A DNA stretch of 64,000 nt from Phosphoribacter sp037045055 (GCA_037045055.1 JBAOHJ010000003.1:186001-250000), one strand, 5' to 3'. Shown: positions 1 through 8,724, counted from the stretch's first letter. Notes: generated by a model from the sequence alone, not told the origin. A program made the numbers and translations.

Positions 1-1098
1 CGCGAGCAGGGCCTGGTCGGGCAGGACGTAGGCGACGTCGCCGGCGAGGGACAGCTGGGTGGCCCGCTTGGGCAGCGGTGCAGTCCTGGGCGCGGCGGGC
101 GCGACGGGCGCGCCCGGGGCGGGTGGGTCCACCGGCGGTGCCCCGAGGACGACCGGGTCGGTGGCATCCAGGCTCGCTCCGGTGCCGCTCGAGCGCTGCG
201 GGCCGGGCGACGGCGCGGCGGCCTTGCCCGCCCTGGCCGGGGCGACCTCGGCGGCCTGCTCGAAGGGCTCGTCGCCGTGGCGCCGGCCCAGCAGGTCGAT
301 GCGCCGGCGGCGCGGTCTGTCGGCTCCCTCGGCCTGCGGCGTCGAGGCGTCGAGGGTCCCGGGGCCCGCGCCGAGGACCCGGTCGCGTACCTGGGCCAGT
401 CGGGCCGGGATCATCCGGACCGTGGTGCCGGTGAGCACCAACAGCCCGAACACCGCCAGCAGCGCCAGCAGCACCAGGGCTCCGGGGCGGGAGACCGCGG
501 ACGCGAGCGGGCCGGAGGCGAGGAACCCGATGATCCCGCCGGCGGCGCGCATCCCGTCGGCGCCGTCGGGAGGATTCGGTATGCCGTCGGCGAGGTGGGC
601 CAGGCCGCACGCGGCGACGGTCAGGGCCACGGTGCCCACCACGACGCGGTTGGTCACCGCCTCGTCCTTGGGGGCGCGCAACACCCAGATCCCGAAGGCA
701 AGCAGGACCAGAGGTAGGGCGTAGGCGATCCGCCCGATGGTGCCGGCGGTGACCGCGTGCACGACGTCACCCACGATGCCGGGCAGGCCCCACCACTCCC
801 GCGAGGCCACCACGACGGCCAGGGCGAGCAGGCCGAAGCCCAGGCCGTCGCGACGGTGCTCGGGCTGCAGGTCCCGGGCCGAGGTGCCGACCCGGCGGAC
901 TGCGCCACCGGCCAGCGCCGACACGCCGAGCCAGGTGCCCTTGAGGGCCTTGACCGGTAGCGGCAGCCCCCCACCGCGCGCGCCAGCCGGCCGGCGCGTC
1001 CGCGGGCTGTACCGCGCCGGGCGAGCCCCGCCGGGGCGGCGTGCGGTGCCAGCCCGTGCGCTCGGTCGGGCGGGGCTGTCGGACGGTCGGTTCGCCAT
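1..1098 (-). CDS. ftsK: DNA translocase FtsK, N-terminal part (runs off left edge)
   Basis: Only the first 366 codons are inside the window; the motor and gamma domains lie beyond base 1. Reading from ATG 1098 gives a basic, Arg/Pro-rich cytoplasmic start (residues 1-80), then about four to five hydrophobic segments near residues 84-100, 123-141, 150-168, 186-200 and 206-224, as in the FtsK 4TM domain. A Pro/Ala-rich linker follows and ends in a YVLPDQALL-like segment that precedes the motor in actinobacterial FtsK. FtsK sits at the division septum and pumps the chromosome termini apart. Position beside RNase J and dapA fits the usual actinobacterial order rnj-ftsK, although here a class V aminotransferase on the other strand lies between them. 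No clear Shine-Dalgarno precedes the ATG. Confidence 0.88.
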   Translation of the reverse strand, partial: MANRPSDSPARPSARAGTARRPGGARPARYSPRTRRPAGARGGGLPLPVKALKGTWLGVSALAGGAVRRVGTSARDLQPEHRRDGLGFGLLALAVVVASREWWGLPGIVGDVVHAVTAGTIGRIAYALPLVLLAFGIWVLRAPKDEAVTNRVVVGTVALTVAACGLAHLADGIPNPPDGADGMRAAGGIIGFLASGPLASAVSRPGALVLLALLAVFGLLVLTGTTVRMIPARLAQVRDRVLGAGPGTLDASTPQAEGADRPRRRRIDLLGRRHGDEPFEQAAEVAPARAGKAAAPSPGPQRSSGTGASLDATDPVVLGAPPVDPPAPGAPVAPAAPRTAPLPKRATQLSLAGDVAYVLPDQALLA

Positions 1099-1320
1099 GG
1101 TCGGCACGCTACGGGAATGTCACCGCAGACTCACGCGTCACACGCGCCCCACGCCGGATTGGGCCGCGCGACCCCTGCGCCCAACCGGGTGGGGGGCGCC
1201 GGTCAGCGGCGGCCGACCCGAGAGCGCCACGTCGCGCCGAGCGGCGCCGGCCCAGTGCGCCGATGTCTCACCCCGCGGGACGAATCGCCGCGTCGGCGGC
1301 ATACTGACATCACATCCTGT

Positions 1321-1326
1321 TATGGT
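1321..1326 (+). promoter_or_regulatory. Candidate -10 box for the riboswitch transcript
   Basis: TATGGT fits the actinobacterial TAnnnT -10 pattern and would start RNA near 1333, just before the first base-paired nucleotides of the SAM-IV riboswitch. No good -35 box is visible. The rest of 1099-1334 holds only the divergent upstream region of ftsK; I see no gene in it. Confidence 0.35.
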
Positions 1327-1332
1327 TGACCC

Positions 1333-1460
1333 AAGGTCATGAGTGCCAGCGTCAAGCCCCGGCTCGCTGGTCGGCAACCCTCCTGCCGCGGCGGGGTGCT
1401 CCGGGTGACGACCTGGCTCGGTGCCGACCGGCAGCGGGCAAGCGCGGACCCGCACCGGGT
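1333..1460 (+). promoter_or_regulatory. SAM-IV riboswitch
   Basis: The stretch from GGTCATGAG (1335) carries the SAM-IV core in order: GCCAGCGTCAAGCCCCGG, then GCTGGTCGGCAACCCTCC, then CCGCGGCGGGGTGCTCCGGG, closing with GACGACC at 1408-1413, which pairs with the opening GGTC to form P1. GC-rich pairing segments downstream (1414-1440) fit the extra helices of the SAM-IV class. This class binds S-adenosylmethionine and usually turns down sulfur-metabolism genes in actinobacteria. It ends shortly before an AGGAG ribosome site (1471-1475) that serves GTG 1483, so control of translation start or of an upstream terminator are both possible. The ATG at 1339 lies inside the aptamer and is not a credible start. 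Confidence 0.87.
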
Positions 1461-1482
1461 CCCTCTGACCAGGAGCACCCCC

Positions 1483-2889
1483 GTGAGCGCACCTGCTGCC
1501 CAGCTCCCGTCCGGCACCCCGCTGCGCGGTCCGGGTCGTCTGCGACTCGTCGGCGACCGCGTCTCGGAGGTGACCCAGACTCCGGCGGTGAGCCGGTCAC
1601 TGCCCGCCACCAGCACCGACGGGCTCGTGGTGCCCACCGCGTTCGGCCCGCGCGAGTACGCCAACCTCGACCACGCCGCCTCGACCCCGGCGCTCGACCA
1701 GGTCACCGCCGCCGTCGAGCGGGTCCTGCGGACCTACTCGTCGGTGCATCGGGGCAACGGCTTCGCCAGCCGGGTGACCAGCGGGTGGTACGAGCAGGCC
1801 CGGGCGCAGGTCGCCGCCTTCGTCGGAGCCCGTGCCGACGACCACGTCGTGTTCACCCGCAACACCACCGACTCGTGGGGGCTGCTCGCCCGCGCGCTGC
1901 CCCCGCAGACCACGGTCGTCGTCTTCGCCAGCGAACACCACTCGACGCTGCTGCCCTGGGATCCGGACCGCACGCTCACCCTGCCCGTCCCCCGCGACCG
2001 CGACGACGCGCTGCGCCGCCTCGACGAGACCCTGCCCGGCGTGTCCGGCGCGCACCGGCTCGTCGTCGTCGCCGGGGCGAGCAACGTCACCGGCGAGGTA
2101 TGGCCGATCGAGCGGGTCGTGCGGATCGCCCACCGGCACGGCGCCCGGGTGGCGCTGGACGCCGCGCAGCTCGCCGCGCACCGGCGTATCGACCTGGCTG
2201 CCACGGGGGTGGACTACGTGGCGTTCTCCGGGCACAAGCTGTACGCCCCGTTCGGCGCCGGCGTGCTGGCCGGCCGAGCCGACTGGCTGGACATGGCGAC
2301 CCCCTACCTCGTCGGCGGCGGCGCCACCGCCGCGGTGACCTCCGACGCCATCACCTGGGCCACCGGTCCGGCACGACACGAGGGCGGCAGCCCCAACGTC
2401 GTCGGAGCGGTCGCCCTGGCCGCCGCGTGCGCGGCGCTGGAGGACCAGCGCGAGGACGTCGCCCTCTACGAGCACCTGCTGGCCCAGCGGCTGCGCCACG
2501 GCCTGGAGTCGATCCCCGGGGTGGCGACCCACTCGGTGTTCGGCGCCGGCGGGGACCGGGTCGCCGTGGTGGCCTTCACCGTGGACGGGGTGGACTCCTC
2601 GCTCGTGTCCACCGTGCTGTCCGTCGAGCACGGCATCGGGGTGCGGGACGGCAAGTTCTGTGCCCACCAGCTCGTCGACGCCCTGCTCGTCCACCTTCCC
2701 CCGTCGACCCCCCGCACCGCGGTCCGCGCAAGCCTCGGCCTGGGGAACCGCCCCGAGCACGTCGAGCGACTCGTCGCCGCGGTGCGGTCCCTGGCGACGC
2801 AGGGCCCGGCCCTGGACTACACCCAGGGTCCGGACGGCTGGTCGCCGGCCCAGGACCCGCGCGAGCAGGTGCCGGCCCGGCCCTGGTGA
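1483..2889 (+). CDS. Class V aminotransferase, cysteine desulfurase-like, under SAM-IV control
   Basis: A PLP enzyme of 468 residues in the cysteine desulfurase / isopenicillin-N-epimerase-like class V aminotransferase family. Visible are the LDHAAST N-terminal motif, the TRNTTDSW segment, LDAAQ and the PLP-lysine motif SGHKLYAPFG with Lys near residue 252. Start chosen at GTG 1483 because AGGAG lies 7 nt upstream and the reading frame before it is riboswitch RNA. SAM control suggests a role in sulfur metabolism, for example cysteine or homocysteine-linked sulfur handling; the exact substrate is unknown. It is monocistronic and converges on the RNase J gene with 46 bp between stops. No SUF or ISC partner genes are nearby, which argues against the housekeeping SufS. 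Confidence 0.85.
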   Translation: MSAPAAQLPSGTPLRGPGRLRLVGDRVSEVTQTPAVSRSLPATSTDGLVVPTAFGPREYANLDHAASTPALDQVTAAVERVLRTYSSVHRGNGFASRVTSGWYEQARAQVAAFVGARADDHVVFTRNTTDSWGLLARALPPQTTVVVFASEHHSTLLPWDPDRTLTLPVPRDRDDALRRLDETLPGVSGAHRLVVVAGASNVTGEVWPIERVVRIAHRHGARVALDAAQLAAHRRIDLAATGVDYVAFSGHKLYAPFGAGVLAGRADWLDMATPYLVGGGATAAVTSDAITWATGPARHEGGSPNVVGAVALAAACAALEDQREDVALYEHLLAQRLRHGLESIPGVATHSVFGAGGDRVAVVAFTVDGVDSSLVSTVLSVEHGIGVRDGKFCAHQLVDALLVHLPPSTPRTAVRASLGLGNRPEHVERLVAAVRSLATQGPALDYTQGPDGWSPAQDPREQVPARPW

Positions 2890-2935
2890 CCCGCGCGAGT
2901 GTCCGGCGACGACCGCCCGGTGCACCGCCGTCCGC

Positions 2936-4621
2936 TCAGGCCTCGATGACGATCGGGATGATCATGGGTCGGCGGCGGATTCTGCTGCCGACCCAGGACC
3001 CGACCGTGCGGCGCACGATCTGCTGCAGCTGGTAGTCGTCGGTGACGCCGCGCCCGGTGGCTTCGATGACCGCGGCCTCGACGCTGGGGATGACCTGGTC
3101 CAGCAGCGCCTGGTCCTCGGCGAACCCCCGGGCGTAGATCTCCGGGCCGGCGGCGATCTTGCCGGTCGCCGCGTCGATGACGACGATGCATGTGACGAAG
3201 CCCTCGTCGCGCAGGATCCGCCGGTCCTTGAGCAGCGCCTCGTCGGTGCCGCCGATCGAGGAGCCGTCGACGTAGATGTACCCGGTCGGCACCGCACCGA
3301 CGATGCGTGCCTGCCCGTCGGCGAGGTCGACGACGACGCCGTCCTCGGCCAGCAGCACGCGCTCGCGCGGGATACCCGTGGCCACGGCGAGCTCGGCATT
3401 GGCGTAGAGGTGGCGGAACTCGCCGTGCACCGGCAGGACGTTGCGGGGGCGCACGATGGTGTAGACGTAGGTCAGCTCCCCCGCCGCCGCGTGCCCGGAG
3501 ACGTGCACCCGCGCGGTGCCCTTGTGCACGACCGTCGCGCCCAGGCGCATCAGGCCGTTGATGACCCGGTAGACGGCGTTCTCGTTGCCGGGGATCAGCG
3601 AGCTGGCCAGCAGCACCGTGTCGCCGGGCCCGACGTCGATGCGGTGATCGCGGTTGGCCATCCGCGACAGCGCTGCCATCGGCTCGCCCTGGCTGCCGGT
3701 GCAGACCAGGACGATCTGGTCGTCGGGCAGGTCGACGAGCTTCTTGAGGTCGACCAGCACGCCGTCGGGGACGTGCAGGTAGCCCAGGTTGGCCGCGATC
3801 GTCATGGTGCGCACCATCGAGCGGCCCACGAACGCGACCTTGCGACGCCCCTGGTATGCCGCGTCGAGCACCTGTTGCACGCGGTGGACGTGCGAGGAGA
3901 AGCAGGCGACGATGATGCGCCGCCGGGCCTGGCGGAACACCGCGTCGATGGCCGGGGCGATGTCGCGCTCGGGAGTGGTGAACCCGGGGACGTCGGCGTT
4001 GGTGGAGTCGGTGAGCAGCAGGTCCACGCCCTCGTCGCCGAGGCGCGCGAAGGCACGCAGATCGGTGCGGCGACCGTCCAGGGGCAGCTGGTCCATCTTG
4101 AAGTCGCCGGTGTGCAGGACCGTGCCGGCGGCGGTGCGGACCATGACCGCCAGGGCATCGGGGATCGAGTGGTTGACCGCGACGAACTCCACGTCGAAGG
4201 GCCCCAGGCGCTCCCGCTGGCCTTCCCGCACGGTCAGGGAGTACGGCGCGATCCGGTGCTCGCGCAGCTTGGCCTCGACCAGGGCCAGGGTCAGCTGCGA
4301 GCCCAGCAGCGGCAGGTCGGGCTTGCGCGCCAACAGGTAGGGCAGCGCCCCGATGTGGTCCTCGTGACCGTGGGTCAGCACGACCGCCTCGACGTCGTCG
4401 AGGCGGTCGTCCAGATAGGCGAAGTCGGGCAGGATGAGGTCGACCCCGGGGTGGTGGTCCTCGGGGAACAGCACCCCGCAGTCGACGACGAGCAGGCGCC
4501 CGGCGACCTCGAGCACCCCCATGTTGCGCCCGATCTCGCCCAGACCCCCGAGGGCCACGAACCGCAGCGCCCCGTCCGGCAGCGGCGGCGGGGCGCCGAG
4601 CTCGGGGTGCGGGTGGCTCAA
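2936..4621 (-). CDS. rnj: Ribonuclease J
   Basis: Metallo-beta-lactamase-fold endo/5'-exoribonuclease of 561 residues, normal for actinobacterial RNase J. The zinc motif H84-x-H86-x-D88-H89 is in place, followed by the HTGDFKMDQ segment, the beta-CASP region (CFSSHVHRVQQ, TGSQGEP) and VSGHAAAGEL. It acts in mRNA decay and 5' processing in the cytoplasm. TTG 4621 overlaps the dapA stop (TTGA) and gives the N-terminus MSHPHPEL, so rnj is translationally coupled to dapA; upstream in-frame ATG codons would lie inside dapA. The longer open frame to 5002 is only an open extension. Confidence 0.95.
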   Translation of the reverse strand: MSHPHPELGAPPPLPDGALRFVALGGLGEIGRNMGVLEVAGRLLVVDCGVLFPEDHHPGVDLILPDFAYLDDRLDDVEAVVLTHGHEDHIGALPYLLARKPDLPLLGSQLTLALVEAKLREHRIAPYSLTVREGQRERLGPFDVEFVAVNHSIPDALAVMVRTAAGTVLHTGDFKMDQLPLDGRRTDLRAFARLGDEGVDLLLTDSTNADVPGFTTPERDIAPAIDAVFRQARRRIIVACFSSHVHRVQQVLDAAYQGRRKVAFVGRSMVRTMTIAANLGYLHVPDGVLVDLKKLVDLPDDQIVLVCTGSQGEPMAALSRMANRDHRIDVGPGDTVLLASSLIPGNENAVYRVINGLMRLGATVVHKGTARVHVSGHAAAGELTYVYTIVRPRNVLPVHGEFRHLYANAELAVATGIPRERVLLAEDGVVVDLADGQARIVGAVPTGYIYVDGSSIGGTDEALLKDRRILRDEGFVTCIVVIDAATGKIAAGPEIYARGFAEDQALLDQVIPSVEAAVIEATGRGVTDDYQLQQIVRRTVGSWVGSRIRRRPMIIPIVIEA

Positions 4622-5505
4622 CGGATGCCCGACCTGCTCAGGCCCTCGCGCAGGATCGCCAGGTGCTCCGGGGGGCTCGGCAGCAAGGGCATCCGGACCG
4701 CGGCGCACTCCAGCACGCCGAGCAGCACCAACGCGGCCTTGGCCATGATCGCGCCCTGCGAGGTCGTCATGATCGCCTCGACCGCCGGCACGAGCCGCTC
4801 GTGGATGGCCCGGGCCGCGGCGAGGTCGCCGGCGTCCACGGCCTTGACCATCGCGGCATACTCGTCGCCGGCGACGTGCCCGACGACGCTGACCACGCCC
4901 ACCGCGCCCAGCGCGAGCATCGCGAGGTTGAACTCGTCGGCGCCGCAGTAGTACTGCAGGTCGCTGCCGGCCATGACCTTGGTCGCGGCCCACAGGTCGC
5001 ACTTGGCGTCCTTGACCGCGACGATCCGCGGATGCTCGGCCAGGCGCAGCAGGGTCTCGGTGTGGATCGGCGTGCCGGTGCGGCTGGGGATGTCGTAGAG
5101 CAGCACCGGCAGTTCGGTCGCGTCGGCGACCGCGGCGAAGTGGGCCAACAGCCCCGGCTGGGTCGGCCGGTTGTAGTAGGGCGTGACGACCAGCACGCCG
5201 GTGGCTCCCGCCGCAGCGGCCCGGCGGGCCATCTCGACGCTGTGGGCGGTGTCGTTGGAGCCCACGCCGGCCACCACGGCCGCCCGGGCACCCACCGTGT
5301 CCGCGACGACCTGCACCACCCGGATGCTCTCGTCGGCGCTCAGGGTCGGCGCCTCGCCGGTGGTGCCGTTGACGACGATGCCGTCGTGCCCGTGCGCGAG
5401 CAGGTGCTCGGCGACGGTGGCGACGGCGGCCTCGTCGAGCGCCCCGTCGGCGGTCATCGGGGTGACCATGGCGGTGAGGACCCGGCCGAAGGTAGGCGTC
5501 GTCAT
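4618..5505 (-). CDS. dapA: 4-hydroxy-tetrahydrodipicolinate synthase
   Basis: Class I aldolase-fold enzyme that condenses pyruvate with aspartate semialdehyde in lysine/diaminopimelate biosynthesis. The protein has 295 residues, normal for DapA. Visible are NGTTGEAPTL near residues 47-56, the tyrosine motif LLYDIPSRTG (Tyr137) and the Schiff-base lysine in VAVKDAK (Lys165). ATG 5505 is preceded by a GAGGG site. Upstream in-frame codons to 5631 lack family similarity and cross a 14-bp inverted repeat, so they are excluded. It heads a dapA-rnj operon; dapB is separate, near 15 kb. Confidence 0.95.
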   Translation of the reverse strand: MTTPTFGRVLTAMVTPMTADGALDEAAVATVAEHLLAHGHDGIVVNGTTGEAPTLSADESIRVVQVVADTVGARAAVVAGVGSNDTAHSVEMARRAAAAGATGVLVVTPYYNRPTQPGLLAHFAAVADATELPVLLYDIPSRTGTPIHTETLLRLAEHPRIVAVKDAKCDLWAATKVMAGSDLQYYCGADEFNLAMLALGAVGVVSVVGHVAGDEYAAMVKAVDAGDLAAARAIHERLVPAVEAIMTTSQGAIMAKAALVLLGVLECAAVRMPLLPSPPEHLAILREGLSRSGIR

Positions 5506-5588
5506 GGCCCTCAGGGTAGCGGCGCGAGCGGCGCAGCCCCGACCGGCGACCAGCGTGGCGGCGGCGATCGCCCGCCGCACGACAAAGA

Positions 5589-5628
5589 TCGAGGCGCTAC
5601 CCGCTCGGGGGTCCGGGTAGCGCCTCGA
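5589..5628. repeat. 14-bp perfect inverted repeat between divergent dapA and thyA
   Basis: Left arm 5589-5602 (TCGAGGCGCTACCC) is perfectly complementary to right arm 5615-5628 across a 12-nt loop. It sits 84 bp upstream of the dapA start and 164 bp upstream of thyA. Because both genes point away, it is not a terminator of either; it could be an attenuator in a dapA leader, a terminator of an unseen short RNA, or a protein site. The symmetry is certain; the function is not. Confidence 0.7.
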
Positions 5629-5684
5629 CACCCACTACATCGGCCTGCAACCCCACGGCGTTACCTCCGCCGCTGCGGCCGCTG

Positions 5685-5700
5685 TGTGATCTGGGTCACA
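5685..5700. promoter_or_regulatory. CRP/GlxR-type operator candidate
   Basis: TGTGA-TCTGGG-TCACA is a perfect match to the TGTGA-N6-TCACA consensus bound by CRP-family regulators, including GlxR-like Crp proteins of actinobacteria. A TTGACT -35-like hexamer (5705-5710) follows immediately. It lies 92 bp before the thyA start and about 180 bp before dapA. The match is seen directly; binding and target gene are inferred. Confidence 0.6.
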
Positions 5701-5791
5701 GCAGTTGACTGTTCAATGCCACCTCGACGGTATGCCGCGGGCCGCCGGCCACCGGCTCGGCGGCGCCCGACGCCGGTGCTACCTTGCCGGC

Positions 5792-6604
5792 ATGCGCCAG
5801 TACCTGGACCTGCTCGACCACGTGCTGCGCACCGGCGTGACCAAGACCGACCGCACCGGCACGGGCACCCGCAGCGTCTTCGGCCACCAGATGCGCTTCG
5901 ACCTCACCGCGGGCTTCCCCGTGGTGACCACCAAGCGGCTGCACCTGCGGTCGGTCGTCGGCGAGCTGCTGTGGTTCCTGCGCGGCGAGACCAACGTCGC
6001 CTGGCTGGCGCAGCGGGGCATCTCGATCTGGGACGAGTGGGCCGGCCCGGACGGCGACCTCGGCCCGATCTACGGCTATCAGTGGCGGTCCTGGCCGACG
6101 CCCGGCGGCGGTCACGTCGACCAGCTCGCCCAGGTGCTCGAGGCCATCCGCGCCGACCCCGACTCGCGCCGACACGTCGTCTCGGCGTGGAACGTCGCCG
6201 ACCTGCCCCGGATGGCGCTGCCGCCGTGCCACACGTTGTTCCAGTTCTACGTGCGCCCCGACCAGTCCGGCGGCGGCACGGCATACCTGGACTGCCAGCT
6301 CTACCAACGCTCGGCGGACGTGTTCCTCGGGGTGCCGTTCAACATCGCGTCCTATGCCCTGCTCACCGAGATGGTCGCCCGCGAGTGCGGCCTGCGGGCC
6401 GGCCATTTCGTCCACACCCTGGGCGACGCCCACCTCTACCTCAACCACGTCGACCAGGCGCGCGAGCAGCTGCGCCGTGAGCCGCGCGCGCTGCCCCGCC
6501 TGCAGCTCGCGCCCGGGCGGCACCTCGACGAGTACGACCTGGCCGACGTCGCCCTGCTCGACTACGACCCGCATCCGGCCATCGCCGCCCCGATCGCGGT
6601 CTGA
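5792..6604 (+). CDS. thyA: Thymidylate synthase
   Basis: Converts dUMP to dTMP with methylene-tetrahydrofolate. The 270-residue product starts MRQYLDLLDHVL and has RTGTGTRSVFG, the WDEWAG segment and the catalytic Cys146 in ALPPCHTLFQFY, followed by the DCQLYQRSADVFLG folate/dUMP motif. Start at ATG 5792 agrees with the family; the upstream frame to 5705 is leader. folA begins 8 bp after the stop, so the two form an operon that regenerates the dihydrofolate made by ThyA. Confidence 0.97.
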   Translation: MRQYLDLLDHVLRTGVTKTDRTGTGTRSVFGHQMRFDLTAGFPVVTTKRLHLRSVVGELLWFLRGETNVAWLAQRGISIWDEWAGPDGDLGPIYGYQWRSWPTPGGGHVDQLAQVLEAIRADPDSRRHVVSAWNVADLPRMALPPCHTLFQFYVRPDQSGGGTAYLDCQLYQRSADVFLGVPFNIASYALLTEMVARECGLRAGHFVHTLGDAHLYLNHVDQAREQLRREPRALPRLQLAPGRHLDEYDLADVALLDYDPHPAIAAPIAV

Positions 6605-6611
6605 GGCCGTC

Positions 6612-7115
6612 GTGACCGTCACTCTCATCGCGGCCGTCGGCCCGGGCGGGGTCATCGGCGACGGCGAGCGGCTGCCGTGGCACCTGCCCGCCGAGCTGGC
6701 GCATTTCAAGGCGACCACCCTGGGGCACACCCTGCTGATGGGCCGGCGGACCTTCGACTCGGTCGGGCGGGCGCTGCCCGGGCGGCATACCGTCGTGCTC
6801 ACCCGCGACCTCGGCTGGCGGCACGCCGACGTCGAGGTCGCGCACTCCCTGGAGCAGGGGCTGGCGCTCGCGGGGCCGAGCGAGGTCTTCGTCGCCGGCG
6901 GCGCCGAGGTCTACCGGGCGGCGCTGCCGTTCGCGACGCGCCTGGTCATCTCGCACGTGGACGTCGACGCGGTGGGGTCGGTGCACTTCCCGGACATCGA
7001 CCCCGCGGTCTGGACCGAGGCGTCACGGCACGAGCGGGACGGGTTCACCGTCGTGGAGTACCTGCGCCGGGCGGCCCCGGTCGCCGACGTCTCCGGGCGC
7101 CCTCACGCGTCGTAG
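6612..7115 (+). CDS. folA: Dihydrofolate reductase
   Basis: A 167-residue DHFR. Visible family features are the N-terminal IAAVGPGGVIGDGERLPWHLP (substrate-binding WHLP), the MGRRTFDSVGRALPGR NADPH motif and VAGGAEVYRAAL. GTG 6612 follows a GAGG that overlaps the thyA stop. Its last 13 bp overlap the 3' end of paaE tail to tail. Confidence 0.95.
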   Translation: MTVTLIAAVGPGGVIGDGERLPWHLPAELAHFKATTLGHTLLMGRRTFDSVGRALPGRHTVVLTRDLGWRHADVEVAHSLEQGLALAGPSEVFVAGGAEVYRAALPFATRLVISHVDVDAVGSVHFPDIDPAVWTEASRHERDGFTVVEYLRRAAPVADVSGRPHAS

Positions 7116-8218
7116 TCGAGGACCACCTCGTCGGTGACCGGGTGGGACTGGCAGGCCAGGACGACCCCGGCGGCCACCTCCTCGGGCTCCAGCGCGTAGT
7201 TGCGGTCCATCCGGACCTCCCCCGACACCACCCGCGCCCGGCAGGTGCCGCACACGCCGCCGGTGCAGGAGTAGGGCGCGTCCGGGCGGGCCCGCAGCGT
7301 CGCGTCGAGGATGGACTCCTGCAGCGTCGGCATGGGGATGACCGTGGTGCGCCCGTCGAGGTTGACGGTGACCGTGGCCGCCGGCGGTGCGCTGGTGTCG
7401 ACGACGACGGCCGGGCGGGCCGCTCCGGGCTCGTCGACGTGGAAGATCTCGTGGTGGACGTGGTGGGCGTCGACGCCGTGCTCGGCGAGCAGGGCCTGGG
7501 CGTCCTGGACCATCCCGAACGGTCCGCAGAGGTACCACTCGTCGACCTCGTCCACCGGCACGAGCACCTCGAAGAACCGCTGCAGCCGCTCGCGGTCCAG
7601 CCGCCCGTGGAACAGCTCGACGTCCGGGGCCTCCCGGGACAGCACGTGCACCAGGTGCAGTCGGCCCTGGTAGCGGTTCTTGAGATCCTCGAGCTCCTCG
7701 AGGAACATCACCGTCGTGGTGCGCCGGTTGCCGAACAGCAGCGTCACTCGCGACCCGGGCTCCAGCTCCAGCGCGGTCTTGACCAGCGAGAGCACCGGGG
7801 TGATCCCCGACCCGGCGGCGAGGGCCACGTGGTGGCGCGCCGACTCGGGGCGCGGCGGCGTGGTGAAGGACCCCATCGGGGTCATCACCTCGACCACGTC
7901 GCCCGGGGCGAGCACGGTGTTGATCCAGGTCGACATCCGCCCCCCCGGCACCTGCGCCGCCGCGACCCGCAGCGTGCCGGTGCGCTCGTAGTCACCCACC
8001 GACTGGCAGATCGAGTAGGACTGGCGCACGTCCTCGCCGGCGATGCTCGCGCGCAAGGTGAGGTGCTGTCCGGGCTGGAAGGCGTAGTCCTCGCGCAGGT
8101 CGGGCGGCACCGCGAAGCTGACCGCGGTCGCCTCGTCGGTGAGCTTCTCGACCCCGACCACGCCCAGGGAGTGGAAGGTCGCCCGGTGGCGGGTGGGCGT
8201 GGTCAGCAGTCCGGTCAT
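7103..8218 (-). CDS. paaE: Phenylacetyl-CoA epoxidase reductase subunit PaaE
   Basis: Electron-transfer subunit of the ring 1,2-phenylacetyl-CoA epoxidase; passes electrons from NADPH through FAD and a [2Fe-2S] cluster to PaaA. The 371-residue protein shows an FAD domain with RQSYSICQS, an NAD-binding AAGSGITPVLS segment, a YLCGPFGMV motif and a C-terminal plant-type ferredoxin domain with Cys-x4-Cys-x2-Cys (CTGGVCGTC) and a last Cys in LACQSHP. ATG 8218 overlaps the paaD stop (TGATG). It is the last gene of the operon. Confidence 0.95.
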   Translation of the reverse strand: MTGLLTTPTRHRATFHSLGVVGVEKLTDEATAVSFAVPPDLREDYAFQPGQHLTLRASIAGEDVRQSYSICQSVGDYERTGTLRVAAAQVPGGRMSTWINTVLAPGDVVEVMTPMGSFTTPPRPESARHHVALAAGSGITPVLSLVKTALELEPGSRVTLLFGNRRTTTVMFLEELEDLKNRYQGRLHLVHVLSREAPDVELFHGRLDRERLQRFFEVLVPVDEVDEWYLCGPFGMVQDAQALLAEHGVDAHHVHHEIFHVDEPGAARPAVVVDTSAPPAATVTVNLDGRTTVIPMPTLQESILDATLRARPDAPYSCTGGVCGTCRARVVSGEVRMDRNYALEPEEVAAGVVLACQSHPVTDEVVLDYDA

Positions 8219-8724
8219 CACAGCGCCTTGAACTCGTCGAAGGGTTCGCCGCAGTCCTCGCAGCGGCGCAGGGCCTTGCATGCGGTCGAGCCGAAGCGGC
8301 TCACCTCGCTGGTGCGCTCCGACCCGCAGCGGGGACACGCGACGGTATGCCGCGTCAGCGTCACCGACACCGGCCCGCGGGCCGCTCCCGCCGGGTCGGC
8401 CGGCCCGGGTGGCGCGATCCCGAACTCCCGCAGGCGATCCCGGGTGTCCTCAGTGATCCAGTCGGTCGACCAGGCCGGGGACAGCCGGATGGTGACGGCG
8501 GCACGCAGCCCGTACCCGCGGCATACCCGCACGATGTCGTCCTCCATCGCCCGCATCGCCGGGCAGCCGGAGTAGGTCGGGGTGATGACGACCTGGACGG
8601 TCCCGGCGGCCTCGTCGACCGCGACGTCCTGCAGGATCCCCAGGCCGGCCAGGGTGACGACCGGGATCTCGGGGTCGGGGATCCGGCGCAGGGCCGCGAG
8701 GACGTCGACGGCGGTGGCGGTCAC
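8218..8724 (-). CDS. paaD: Phenylacetyl-CoA epoxidase subunit PaaD
   Basis: Small protein (168 residues) with an N-terminal DUF59/MIP18-type domain (PDPEIPVVTLAGLG, TPTYSGCPAM) and a C-terminal four-cysteine zinc-ribbon-like tail (CPRCGSE...CEDCGEPF). PaaD is thought to help assemble the metal centres of the epoxidase. GTG 8724 overlaps the paaC stop as GTGA; another GTG at 8727 is equally in frame. Confidence 0.93.
   Translation of the reverse strand: MTATAVDVLAALRRIPDPEIPVVTLAGLGILQDVAVDEAAGTVQVVITPTYSGCPAMRAMEDDIVRVCRGYGLRAAVTIRLSPAWSTDWITEDTRDRLREFGIAPPGPADPAGAARGPVSVTLTRHTVACPRCGSERTSEVSRFGSTACKALRRCEDCGEPFDEFKAL

Noticed and set aside
1339..1482. N-terminal extension of the class V aminotransferase from ATG 1339
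   Set aside because: The stretch is the SAM-IV riboswitch; a good ribosome site fits GTG 1483 instead.
5506..5631. N-terminal extension of dapA
   Set aside because: Not similar to DapA and covers the 14-bp inverted repeat; GAGGG supports ATG 5505.
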